Shown here: positions 9,952-20,606 of the stretch, piece by piece | Numbering within the stretch: position 1 is the stretch's first letter | How the letters are laid out: each line of letters opens with the position of its first letter | Assembly (NCBI RefSeq): GCF_000143415.4 | Contig: NW_003314433.1 | Span: 1 to 40,193 of the forward strand | Reading direction: 5' to 3' | Source: Selaginella moellendorffii | Taxonomy: Eukaryota; Streptophyta; Lycopodiopsida; Selaginellales; Selaginellaceae | Length of the DNA: 40,193 nt | Notes under the pieces: generated by a model | Database searches by the model: none | Seen by the model: only the letters and a program-made list of their open reading frames with translations | What the model was told of the DNA's origin: nothing | Position numbers and translations under genes: made by a program

Positions 9952-10493
9952 GTTCCAATTTTAGAATCACGCTGTCAATAACACAATTGCAATGCCAAGC
10001 AACTAAGAATCACAGCAATCTACAAAGATGCAGTGCCAAGCAGCTAAGAATTATGGCAGAAGCAATCCAAGGAGAAAATTTGGGAGAGAAAATCTACAAA
10101 TCTGGAGACAATGATCAGGAATTTTTTGCAGCGAAATCAGGTGTGGCTGAGCGCCATTCCTCCCACTCCAGCGCTAGAATCCTAGAGAGGCATTCCCAGC
10201 CCAAGAAAATTGCCATAAATCGCTGGAAAAACCTTTTGATTAATCACAGGAATTTTTGATTGATCACAAGACAAGAAAACATTAAAGCGCAAAATGCTCA
10301 CATGAACCACGTGAGCTATTGTTTTAGAACACAGCATGGTCACATGGTATTTGACCGTGTTTCAACCGTGTTTGGAGCCGTGTTCTGGAGCATTGACCGA
10401 GTCAATGAACACGGCCTGTGTTAACACGGCTGGGGGCCGTGTTCGTGTCACCATGCCAACACGCCGTGGTGCACGGCGTGTTTTGAAGCACTG

Positions 10494-10501
10494 GCAGCAA
10501 G
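10494..10501. repeat. hAT target-site duplication, right copy
   Basis: GCAGCAAG directly follows the right terminal inverted repeat. PPR pseudogene homology resumes immediately after it. Confidence 0.88.
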
Positions 10502-10709
10502 ACCACGAGAACTTATCCTTGACAGGGATTCGATCGAAGGCTTGTTGCGCGTGGAGGACACACCTATATTTCGATGAGCTTATTGAGGAAGATTCCTGAT
10601 TGCAATTCACAATGCGTACATGTAGATCCTTGGCAGCTCTCTGGATGACCTCGAGGCATTTTCTCCGATCCCAAGCATCTCCCATAAAAAAAGCCGAGCT
10701 TAGCATATT

Positions 10710-12834
10710 CTGAGTCTAACAATTTAAGCAAAGTGTTGATAAATTTTTGTTTTTAATGATAGCATTTATGAGCGAGATTGATTGTAATCCATTCATTAAA
10801 TTTATTTATAGTTTTTCTTTTTATTTTGTTTCAAGAAAAACAAAAATGATGCACTGCTAAACTGTATCCATTAAATACTAACATTTAGTTGTCTTGGTTA
10901 ATTATTTTTTAATATTTATTCACATTCAAAACACACTGATCCCAATCCCTTCATCAATAGCCAATATTTGTTTATGTGGTTATTGTCAAGTCAACACTTT
11001 TAAGCTTGTTAATATATATTATCCAAATTTTGATTTCAATTTAAAATTTTCTTCCAAATTTATGGCACTTCTTTGTCTTCATATTTTAATCCCACATACA
11101 TTTGTAGTGGTTCATTTTCATACTTATTAATTACCATTATGGCAACTTTAGATTTCTTCAACTTTAAATTCATATTTATTATTTATTATTTAATATTTTT
11201 ATTTAAAAGAGATTTTATACTATTTTATCAATTTAAAGATAATGGAATAAACTAATATTGAAAAAGCTAAAACTTGTATGACATAATAAAATAGTAAATT
11301 TTACACTTTTTATTTATTAGTATGCATTTAACATATTTCATAATTACATGATTAAACTGGATCACTTAGTGAAATAGCTATAGAAAATAAAAGAAAGATA
11401 GTAAATATTTTCCACAATATTTTTTACTTTATTATTCACAATTATGGTTTAGATTTAAAATTGAATATATTAAATAAGTATGGATCCGAATATTTATTAT
11501 AATAAAAACCTATTATAATATACAATTATATATATAATTAAAATTTATAAACCATATTCTCTACAATTAAATTAACCTCTATAAATAATAGTAAAAATAA
11601 TGTTCTATAACTAAATGGGCATTTAATATAGAAAACACTAATGATTTATACAAAATATTATAAATTGTAAATACATCTCATAAATCTCATGGGAAAATTA
11701 ATACATATTAAAATAAAAACTAATTAAAACATATTTGACATTTAAACTATATTTTAAAGTTACTATAAACTATAAATATTTTGTTTATATCAAGTCAGAA
11801 CATATAATATTTTGAGAAGTATAGTTAAAAATTTGAACCAATACCATTATATTTGCTTTGTAAAGTAATTAAAGTAAAAATAATTATTTAAATTTAGTTA
11901 CTTTTGTATATGAATATTTTTGAGGGTATTATAAGTTATTACTTTTGAATAATACTTGCTTTTTGTAATATTTAATGTACTTAAATATGACTGTTTATGA
12001 AACACTTATAAAATTAAAAAGTATCTTTCACCGTAATTTTATATTTTTTGAAATAATAACTTATATAACAAATAAAAGTATATAATAACTCATCCAAAGT
12101 ATTATCATGAAATCACTATAAAATGTAATAAAACATTTACAATAAATTATAATTGATAACAACATAATATTGTTTTTGGTAAATCTTTACTGTGCTGCTA
12201 TACTTTTACATTATAAATCTTTAATTTCATATTTTTTATATTATAAAATATGTTTAAATAAGAATATAAATTTCTTATAGTCACTTATTTGTTTTTTGAA
12301 AATGTTTAAGTAATGAGAATAGTTCTAAAATTTGAAATTCCTAAATTATTATATAATAAATTAAAGTTTTTTGTATTATTTTCTCAAAAAAATTGTTTAA
12401 ATATTATATTTCACAGTATTTTTAATATAATATTTTTGTTGTATCATATTAGTTTTTAGTTAGATTTTAAAGATGATTTTTATTATAAATATGAAATAAT
12501 ATACCTTTAATGGGAGAAAAATCTAAAATGATTTAAAAAGTAGTTTTTAAAGAATATTACAACTCTAAAAATACTGTATGCTTTGATTATTTGATATAGC
12601 TTTTTATCTGGTACTAAACTTGTTTATTAGTAGGACTTAAATAAAATAAGCCTAGAAATGCTGGTAAAGTTTAGTATAAATCACCAATTACTAATTTCTA
12701 TTGTAGTCAAAGAGATTATTTGAGATAATACCTTTTTTTTTAGAACTGAGTAACCAGAATATAAACCTAATATAAAACATTCGTCCATTATAGAAACTAC
12801 AACTATTAATATTTGCTGCAATGAGTGGAAGCTA
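10710..12834. other. A/T-dominated gene-free block
   Basis: The composition changes abruptly to mainly A and T with many poly-A/poly-T runs, and returns to normal at about 12,835. No ORF here has a recognisable domain, and I see no terminal repeats. The right edge coincides with the point at which PPR homology on the minus strand stops. The left edge lies just past the 5' flank of another PPR copy. Confidence 0.6.
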
Positions 12835-13300
12835 GAGATACAAGATCTATGTCAGGCATTTTTGCAAAACATTAACTTGCACCACCAGCTAGGTGGTTTC
12901 GTGCATACTGACAAGCATTGTGACCCACAAGACTAGATTTTTCGCCAGCATTTTGTTAAAGATTTGTCTCTGTCCCTGCAATTGCCCTTTCATGGCAAAT
13001 GCCAAAGGCATCGCGTTCCAGGCCACCATGTTGGGCTGCGGCATTGGGTCGAAGGTGGATTTGGCCTCTCTCAAGTAGCCTTTGCGGGAGTACGCGTGTA
13101 GCAGCAACACCCACGCGAACCTCTCCTTCTATCGAAGGGTGGAGGACACTCCCCACATCGCCCAAACATTTCGATGAGCTTGTTGGAGAGGAAGACATTG
13201 CTGCAATTCACAATGCCTGAGTGTAGATCTAGTGTTTGGACGCTCTGGACGAGCTCGAGGCATTTTCTACGATCCCCATTCCGGACTTGGCATATTGTCT
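12835..13300 (-). pseudogene. Truncated PPR copy (5' part only)
   Basis: Read on the minus strand from about 13,300: RRKCLELVQSVQTLDLHSGI, then FLSNKLIEMFGRCG, LLHAYSRKGYLREAKSTFD, MPQPNMVAWNAM and GQRQIFNKML. These match the first 150 or so residues of the intact gene at 6016-7551, but with frame changes near 13,130. Homology stops near 12,835, inside what would be the fourth repeat, where the A/T-rich block begins. The 5' flank (GGCATATTGTCTC near 13,290) also resembles the flank of the copy at 10,690, so promoter and gene were duplicated together. Confidence 0.75.
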
Positions 13301-13658
13301 CAGTGAAGTCTAGCAATATTTTTGTGTGTATTACTCTGTTTTCTTACTGGAGTTCGTCTTACATTTTCCTTGAATTCATGGGTGAAAAAGATCGACGATA
13401 CAGGTGTACTCGGGCAGCAAATTACAGCCATCCGTCATTCGCTGGATCCACGGCATCGCGTACGACCATGGCTGCAAGCAAAGAGAATGCTGTTAAACGC
13501 CACACGGTCCGGGGATATCATTGTTTTATGGTCTGGACCATACGTTTATAAAGGAGACGAGTTTTAGAGTATTTTTCCAAGCAGATCAATATTGTAACAG
13601 GTGGAAGATGGACAGTTTCAAAAGTTTAGATTTAAATACTAGAAACATGTTCACGTCT
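13301..13658. other. Intergenic, no gene recognised
   Basis: A plus-strand ORF (13,322-13,567) has no recognisable motif, and nothing upstream supports a start. I see no repeat. Confidence 0.35.
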
Positions 13659-13942
13659 TCAAAATATCATTTTCGTTGATTTTTCCAAATCTCCGGACGC
13701 CACTCGAGGAGGAGATCCCGCTGCTGGAGCTAAGGCTTGGTCTTTGGATTCTTCATCCGAATGCTGTGAAACGAGGACGATCTCCTTAAGATATGGCCCT
13801 TGGAAATCTGGAGGAAAAGAGTTTCCTGAGCACCACTGGAACTTCGCAAAGAGAGGCTTACCATTGTTGTCGTAGGATAGATAAACAAGAGCTCCTGGAA
13901 CTAAGCCAGAATCGTACATGGTAAGCTTGGGAGGTGTTGTGT
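13659..13942 (-). pseudogene. C-terminal fragment of a PUX1-like UBX-domain protein
   Basis: From a plausible acceptor at 13,943 the frame reads TTPPKLTMYDSGLVPGALVY, then GPYLKEIVLVSQHSDEES and ends with a stop after STKMIF. This pattern (TTPPK, then YxxGxVPGAxVYxS, then GPYLxE) is the end of the UBX domain and tail of plant PUX1-type CDC48/p97 adaptors. In those proteins the UBX beta-grasp is preceded by about 80 residues that I cannot find in the 300 nt upstream. The phase needed at this acceptor also does not match the end of the neighbouring 247-aa gene. It is probably a gene relic rather than that gene's last exon. Alternatively there is a long intron that I cannot see. Confidence 0.5.
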
Positions 13943-14225
13943 CTGGCGACAGAAAATTGGGTTTTGCTCTATGTTGGTTGCCAACGAGAGCAGTGGAGAA
14001 CCAATCAAGTTATCCATACTGAATATATCCTTGCAGAGAAATCTCTTCAATCACACAACAACCATCTCCGGAAACTAGAATCAATTGAACTGAATCAATT
14101 GTTCTTTGTGTTATAAATTTTCTAGCAAACTTCCAACCTCTGCCACAAACTAAATCTTTGCTAGATACTGAAAGAAGCAATTCCAATGGATAACTTGCAC
14201 AGAATATTATTAAATTTCTAAATCG

Positions 14226-15075
14226 TTAAACCTTAGAAGAGACAGAGGACAAGAGCATTTTTATCTCAGTCAAATCCTGCTGGAGCTTCTCAAAATATCC
14301 CTTCACCACTTCTTCCACCACCCTGCGAGTGGCTGGCTCATCCCGCTCCTGTTTACAATGCTACATAAGGTGACATTGACACACATCTAAAACAGACAAT
14401 CACCTTTTCTTCCAAAGCGTTTGCCACCTTGGGCTGCCGCGATCCCAATGCTTTGACCCCCGGAACGAGCCCCGGATACAAGCTCCAGTCGCGCTCAACT
14501 GGTTCAGCAGCGGTACCAACATCGATGATCTTGACGGCGGAATTTCCAGTTTGCTTGAACATGCCACAGATGGCTGGCCCAATCGTGCTACACAGATATT
14601 GGTTGTTGCAGTTGTACATGCTGTCGCAGCCCAGCTTCTCCACGCTCCCGTCTGCGAATCGTTCCCACCTGTAGAAGTGCATGTAATACCCACACCGAAA
14701 CAGAAGTCCGTAGCAGACATAAGGCCAGTCCGTTGCACCGAGTGCCTCATCCAACGGATCTACGTGAGAATACAGCGAGACGCTGGAGATGACAGCGATG
14801 ATCTCGCCCCTCTTGGACACTCCCTTACCTTGCTGCTCAACACCGCTAAGAAAACAAATAAGGATTCTCTGAAAGCAAATCAGAGAGCTCACTCACCTGT
14901 ACTCCCTGACTTTGGATAAGTAGCGCTCCAGAAATGTTCTTGGCTCCTTCTGGCTGTTAAGGTAAACGTCCTCGAGGCCCATTCCTTTGATGCTCCATTT
15001 CTCCTTCTCAACACCGCATCGCCGCCTCTTGACTATCTCATCGATATCTAGCAGCGCTACACGAACTGACCCCAT
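14226..15075 (-). CDS. Unknown 247-aa protein, three exons
   Basis: Three exons join in frame: 15,075-14,897, 14,845-14,404 and 14,348-14,226, with GT-AG introns of 51 and 55 nt, giving 247 aa. The N-terminus (MGSVRVALLDIDEIVKRRR) is basic and has no signal peptide. The middle has a tyrosine/cysteine-rich core (CYGLLFRCGYYMHFYRWERF, then CDSMYNCNNQYLCS) and a GPAICGMF segment. The C-terminus is a predicted amphipathic helix (EEVVKGYFEKLQQDLTEIKM) that may form a coiled coil. I do not recognise the family. The coherent splice sites and absence of stops argue for a real gene. The last exon's acceptor was chosen to keep phase; an alternative acceptor lies 12 nt upstream (intron of 43 nt) and also keeps the frame. 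Confidence 0.55.
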
Positions 15076-15099
15076 CCCTCACAAGCCCTTACCCTAGGA

Positions 15100-18000
15100 T
15101 TTTGCGGACACAAAATATTAAAAAAGCAATCGTGAGTCCAGAAGATATAATTGTGGTAAAATGCACACATATATTTTTCAATTTTTCAACTGCATAAAAA
15201 ATTAAACATATTTATGAAGATGTGTTTAACCCAATGAGGTTTTGCACAAGCCTTACTCCCAGTAAGGAATCTTATCTGGATTGGCATGATCATTTAAACA
15301 ACAATCCATACTGCATTATTATGGGTATACAACCATTAAAATTTTAAGATTTTTTTCAGAATAAGAGTTATGTTAAAAATGTGTAAATATTGGGAAAAAA
15401 AATACTTGAAGTTATGTCAAAACCATTAAGTTTACATAACAAAAAACATATAGGAATAAAGAAATGATTATTTGACTAAATTACTATCTTCTCTGCCTGG
15501 ATCTAGAATTTAAATTTTGACTCAATTAACACTTAAATAGTGGTGGTATTATAATTTTATTGCAATACTAAGTTGGTGGATTACAAATCCAAGATAAATG
15601 GTATAATGTAAGATGTAACCCAAATGCATTTATTGTTAATATAATTGAGGTAAATAATATATATATATATATATATTATTTTAAACTTTATTGTTTTGAG
15701 AGCTTATGAAAAATGGAGTGTTATTCACAAAACTATTATGAATTATAATTTATATATAATGTCAATAGTATTATTTTTCAATTCTTGTGCTCACACAACA
15801 ATTACTCCCATCTAAGATCTTTTAAACAAATAAACTTAGCACAATATAAAGTTTGGTTATCAAAAGATTTAGATCAAAATATATTTGTATTAAATATATT
15901 AAAGGAAAAAATATGAAGAGAGAAGATTAAAAGAATATAATTGAAATTTACTAGTTAATTAAGATATTTACATGTTATTTAACTATAAAATAAAAGAAAA
16001 TAAATACTATTAAACTTTTATAAAGCTTCATTTCTAGAGTGTAATTTTCATTAAATTAAATAGGCAAATGCACAAATATATTTTTATACTTTATTAAAAA
16101 ATTATTATAAATTTTAATTATTATTATTTAATTAAAATTAACATTTTCAAAAAATTTAAAAATATTAAAATATAAATATTCAAGAGAAAGATCTATTATG
16201 GTTCAAAGATAAAAGAAATGGCTCAGAAATAAGAGTTTTAAGTGCACCTTATTCTCAATTGGTTAATAGTTTTCAGATATTCAGGTATAAATGTCTTTAA
16301 TTTTAATAACACTAGCCTTGATCATTTGAGAAGCTCAAATTATTGTTTAAAGCTTCCATTTGATGTCTAGGGTGGATGGTTTTTCAAAATGTCCAAATTA
16401 AAGAGGTTACATCTGATTTAAAAGGAGTTTCAAAGTAAACTCAATTGATTAAAACTAATATATGATAATTTAATTTTCTCTCACTTTGGACAGATTTGGA
16501 TGATTAGATAGCATTATATATTGAGATTTGCATTTAGTAAACTAATTTATTTTAGAGTGTTAAGAAAGTGCTTTTGGGAGAGCTATAGCTTATAACTTTC
16601 ATTCATGAAAGAGTGAATTTGCAAGGAAGTGAAAAAATTGTAAGCAACTAAATAAAATAGCTTTGAAAGATATCTATTAGGATTAAAAAATAGAGAGTAT
16701 AAATAAATTATATATTAAATGTTATATAGACATGTATATTATTTAGAAAGAAAAGTATAGGGATTACTTTGAAAAAGAAAAATCCTTTATAAATAGTCTT
16801 TTAAGGTTAGAATTCATTAGTTCATTTTTTAGTTATATTAGACTTTTATTGCTAAAATTTTTAAATAAATATCCAGAAGATTGTAGCTATCATAAAAGAA
16901 CCAAATTTATCAATTATGCTTGTTCCAAGCTGTATAGTAGTAAATAAATATTAATTTTTAAATTATTGACACTAATCTAATAGAAATCGAAAGCCCATTA
17001 TGTTTTTAATAATGGGATGTCATCATCATCCCCTCTTCTCAGAAGAATAAAAGGTAATTAATATTATCATATTAATAAGATACGATTTAAAAGAACATCA
17101 TGAGGTGGCATCAGTAAATCCATAGACAATGCAATTTATTCATGAACCATTTGTATGAAGCATTTCAATTGTTGCACATGCATAATTTCTAGAGAATTAA
17201 TTTGTTAAATGTTATACCAACTCTCATAAACTTACAATCCAATTTGTTAGAACACTTAATATAATGTATCATAAGATTGGAAAAATAAACAAACACCAAA
17301 GCCCCCACTTTATACTCTATAGGAAAGTTGTAACACCATTGTTGTCATATTTGTATGCAACCCAAATATTCAACAAATTTCATTTGAACTAGTGGAAGAA
17401 TGTTTATAAAATATTGATCCTAGGATCTAGCATTAACAACTTGTGTGGAAGTTGTGAAGGTAAACTCAGCTTTAAAAACAATATAAAATTATAATAATGT
17501 AAGAGTTTTTATGGTAAAACATTAATATAACTATACACCCCTATGATATATACATATAAGAAAAATATCAAATGACTATTTCAATTTGAATGTTAAATAT
17601 TCATTTTATGATCATCCCTTTGAAGGTTTATACAAACTATTCCATTAAACCATTTATTTGTGGATGAGAAGCACTTGCAAAAGAGTGTAGTGTATCCTTA
17701 ATCAAAATGTCAAAATGTGAAATGCCTTAATTATAAACACAAAACCATTATTTGAGAGAATTTACTCCAAACATATCACATCTTTAACCAATAGAAAAAG
17801 TTGTGCAATTTCAATGATGTCTTATATACACACTTAAAATAAGAAAGTCATGGTAAGCATATTGAATAAAGATTGAAGGCACTAATTGCAAGTGATCATT
17901 AAGATTAGTCTTCACAAAGTAAAAAAAAACTGTTCTTAAGATGATATAAAAAGTGTAAATGCCAAAACAACAAATCATTAATAAGTAATAAAAAATTCTC

Positions 18001-18700
18001 AAAATCATCATGAAATTTTCAGATCTTAACCTTTTGAGTTTTATAAACCCCATCCATAGAAAGCAAATTTAGTTTTCATCTTATAGATATTAGACATCAA
18101 GCACAACAAACATCAACATCATGAAATTCTCATTTAGAAAGTCTAAAACTCATTGAGTGATGAATAATTTTGAAGCTATATATCTAAAACTTTAGGGACC
18201 ATTTAATAATATCACTAACTAAGTTCTTCTACTTTAATAATAAAGTGATTGCAACATAATCTTTAACAATGTTTGAGAACCATGCACACTAAGCTTCTTG
18301 AAACCTTAGATTACTATTATACACTTCTACTCTATCATGAAGTAGTTCACTTTTATTAATTATAATATACAATTGATAGATATTGATTAAGCACACTTAT
18401 GCTCTTTTGCATTAACACACCTTTAAAACTAATATTAAAAGCATCCATGCATAATTAGTATATAATTAAACTCGAGGAGTTATCAACACTTCTTTGAAAT
18501 TTGCAAATGCCTATTTGCAGTCCTCAAATGAAATGAAAAACAATATTGATAATTTCAACAATGCTCATAATGGTGTAGTACAATCAGAAAGATATTTATA
18601 TTTATAAACTAATTAATAAATAATACTAAACATAATAACACTCATGCAATCATGAAAATAAATTTAAAAAAATGCTTAAAATCTCAGATGAGATCGATCT
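15100..18700. other. Long A/T-dominated gene-poor block
   Basis: About 3.6 kb of A/T-rich sequence contains no supported gene. An AT microsatellite lies at about 15,655-15,677. Short ORFs such as the minus one at 17,811-18,053 are Leu/Phe/Ile/Tyr-rich, as expected by chance from this composition. I see no terminal inverted or long direct repeats by eye. Confidence 0.55.
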
Positions 18701-19309
18701 ATCTTTTCTCCTTCATGATGGGATCACCCAATCATCCACTTTGTTCCTCCAATCCTTGAGTTGGATCTGGGCATGGCTTTGTTCGCCAGTAAATCCCAGC
18801 AAGTGCAACAACTAGAGCAGCCATGGATCCTACAACTATACCAATTTTCTCGCCAATCCTAGAATGCTTTCCCAAAGAAGTTGCAGTGACGTTATTGCTA
18901 GAACAATTTGCTCCGCAACATATAAAGTCAGAACTCTTGTCTTGGATAGATTGCAGTGAACCAGCAAAATCACACCCTGTGGTTGCCTCTAGAATCTGTG
19001 AAACAAAGGATTAATTAAAATCATTCTCTGGAAGATTGTCAAAGCTTACTGGGTGAGAGGTGAGAGGCTTTTGCTCTAGAGATGGACCCGGGCTTCTCTT
19101 AGACACAGCCTCTTGAACGACTGCTAGACCCAAGCTGTTGATGAGATTGTTGGTGACAATATCGACGCAGGCAACTCCGACCAATTGTTGGATGGCATCA
19201 AAAGCTTGAATTCAAAGTTAGAAAACCTGGAAACACTGCTTTCTTGGTTTTCTTTTAACCTGGCAAGATCGAGCTTGTAACATTGCGACCACCTGAATCA
19301 GCATACAAT

Positions 19310-19345
19310 TGTTGAGGCTGAATTGCATTCTCTGGAAAGTTTCAT
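19310..19345. repeat. 36-bp exact direct repeat, copy 1
   Basis: It is identical to 19,468-19,503. The second copy lies in a coding-like piece (NDETFQRMQFSLN on the minus strand). This copy lies 158 bp away, in what looks like an intron, and would encode the same residues. Confidence 0.85.
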
Positions 19346-19467
19346 TCATACAATGGCACCCACACTGGCTTTCTGTTAACACTGCTGAAACGGAGCCAAG
19401 CTAAATAGTCCAAGTAGCTGCATATCTTCATGAGAGGATTGGTTCATCTTTGCTGCTTTATAGCTTA

Positions 19468-19503
19468 TGTTGAGGCTGAATTGCATTCTCTGGAAAGTTT
19501 CAT
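19468..19503. repeat. 36-bp exact direct repeat, copy 2
   Basis: It is identical to 19,310-19,345. The flanks differ on both sides, so the repeat is a discrete duplicated block. Confidence 0.85.
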
Positions 19504-19835
19504 CATTGGAAATGTCGAAACCAATCCTGTACACAAAAGTACCACAATGTTTTCTCGTTAAGCTGCTTGAAGATTGGATCCAAATCCGTCAGGTTGACAT
19601 GGTTGGCAAATCGGCCATCTGTTAAGAGGGGAAAACTGGATTAACCAGCTATAAAATAAACAGGTTCATGATTAACATTTACTTATAAAGATCATATATA
19701 ATTACCTACAAAAATCCCCATTCGTCATATCTTCTACTGTGGTCTTACTTTGTAAATCAACATCTGGAAGATTAATTCCTTCAAAAACTTTTTGTGGATT
19801 ATTGTCGCTTTTCCAATGGTTTTATATATGCACTA

Positions 19836-20606
19836 GAGAGAGATAAAACATTATGATCAACTAACTCTCTTACACCTTTATAAGTTGGATCACAAGTGTC
19901 ATGACAAATCCTTAAAATGTACACAAAACATCAAAAATTTATAAAGATATTGTGAACTTCTATCTCTTCTCTTGCTCTTTAAGTATATTTGTGAAAGACC
20001 TAGCCCAATCTTATCTAGAAGGCACTGCACTTTCTATCTTCAAGGTTCTACTCTTGTTTTTGAAATCCCTAAAACCTCTCTATTGAAGATATGTCATTCT
20101 TGTTTTTGGAATCATTGTAAAAAAGAAATATAAAACTTTTCATTTTCAAAGACAATCTTCAATAAAACAGAACATTTTTTTCAAATGTTGCTGCCTGCAA
20201 CACAACTTGACAACTTCACTCTAGTCCAATTTAAAGTCAATCTAACAAGCATTATTAGATTTTTAACTTCAGGACCTCCATACTACGTGTAGTTTCTTTG
20301 TAGGCTGGATGGAAGCATCACAACTTAGCCGTGTCAAGGATAGATAGCTCGACCAAACCGATATTTCTTCAATCTACGTCTAGGAATTCCAAAGTAATCT
20401 CGAAAAGAATACGAGCCACCAGGAAGGCGCGAAGAGAATCTTCTCGTGATAGCTGAAATTAGGGTTTATATGAAAGCGTAAGTACCCCGGACTCCATGGT
20501 GCGGTTGTGGCCGGCGCAGTGAGCTTTCAAATCAATCGATTCACTGAACACTCTTCTGTTGATCAACCAAACTGATGAAGCGCGCCACCCCAATCTCCAA
20601 TGCAGC
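19836..20606. other. Intergenic, no gene recognised
   Basis: No domain-bearing ORF is visible here. The sequence becomes less A/T-rich from about 20,280. Confidence 0.35.

Larger units (their letters stand above)
9326..10493. mobile_element. Non-autonomous hAT-superfamily DNA transposon
   Basis: The element is bounded by an 8-bp direct duplication GCAGCAAG (9318-9325 and 10,494-10,501). Its ends are imperfect inverted repeats: CATAGCTTTGAAACACG on the left, and the reverse complement of the right end is CAGTGCTTCAAAACACG (13 of 17 identical). The 8-bp target duplication and CA...TG ends are typical of hAT elements. Both subterminal zones carry many copies of an ACACG/CCGTGT word, plausible transposase-binding sites. 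Inside is a C-terminal hAT ORF on the minus strand; the rest of a transposase is missing. It sits inside a PPR pseudogene, which gives an independent check of the empty site. Confidence 0.9.
8356..10690 (-). pseudogene. Decayed PPR copy, split by a hAT insertion
   Basis: This is a close relative of the intact gene at 6016-7551. The 5' part lies at 10,690-10,502 (GDAWDRRKCLEVIQRAAKDL, then LHAQQAFDRIPVKDKFSW). The rest lies at 9325-8356 (ISWSAMLAAYTQ, ELMSCMLFVPEAVDYKALGY, AVEDSSAYV). Several internal repeats are deleted and the frame changes repeatedly. The two parts are separated by a 1,168-bp transposon. Removing it and one copy of its target duplication rejoins the PPR homology exactly where the intact copy is continuous (around 7310-7335). 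Confidence 0.8.
18732..19835 (-). pseudogene. Single-pass membrane protein gene, probably decayed
   Basis: Two clean 3' exons are visible: 19,208-19,050 (DAIQQLVGVACVDIVTNNLI) and 18,995-18,732, joined in frame across a 54-nt GT-AG intron. The last exon has an N-V-T sequon, paired cysteines (FICCGANCSS), a transmembrane segment (IGIVVGSMAALVVALAGIYW) and a short tail ending EEQSG. This suggests a type I membrane protein with an extracellular Cys-containing domain. Upstream pieces read NGDFYGRFANHVNLTDLDPI near 19,620 and DISNDETFQRMQFSLNISYK near 19,480, but a one-base slip in a T run near 19,537 and a duplicated 36-bp segment break the gene. I do not recognise the family. Confidence 0.5.

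Noticed and set aside
10710-12834. A/T-rich block as organellar DNA insertion
   Set aside because: No organelle gene, tRNA or coding frame can be read, and the texture is simple A/T runs.
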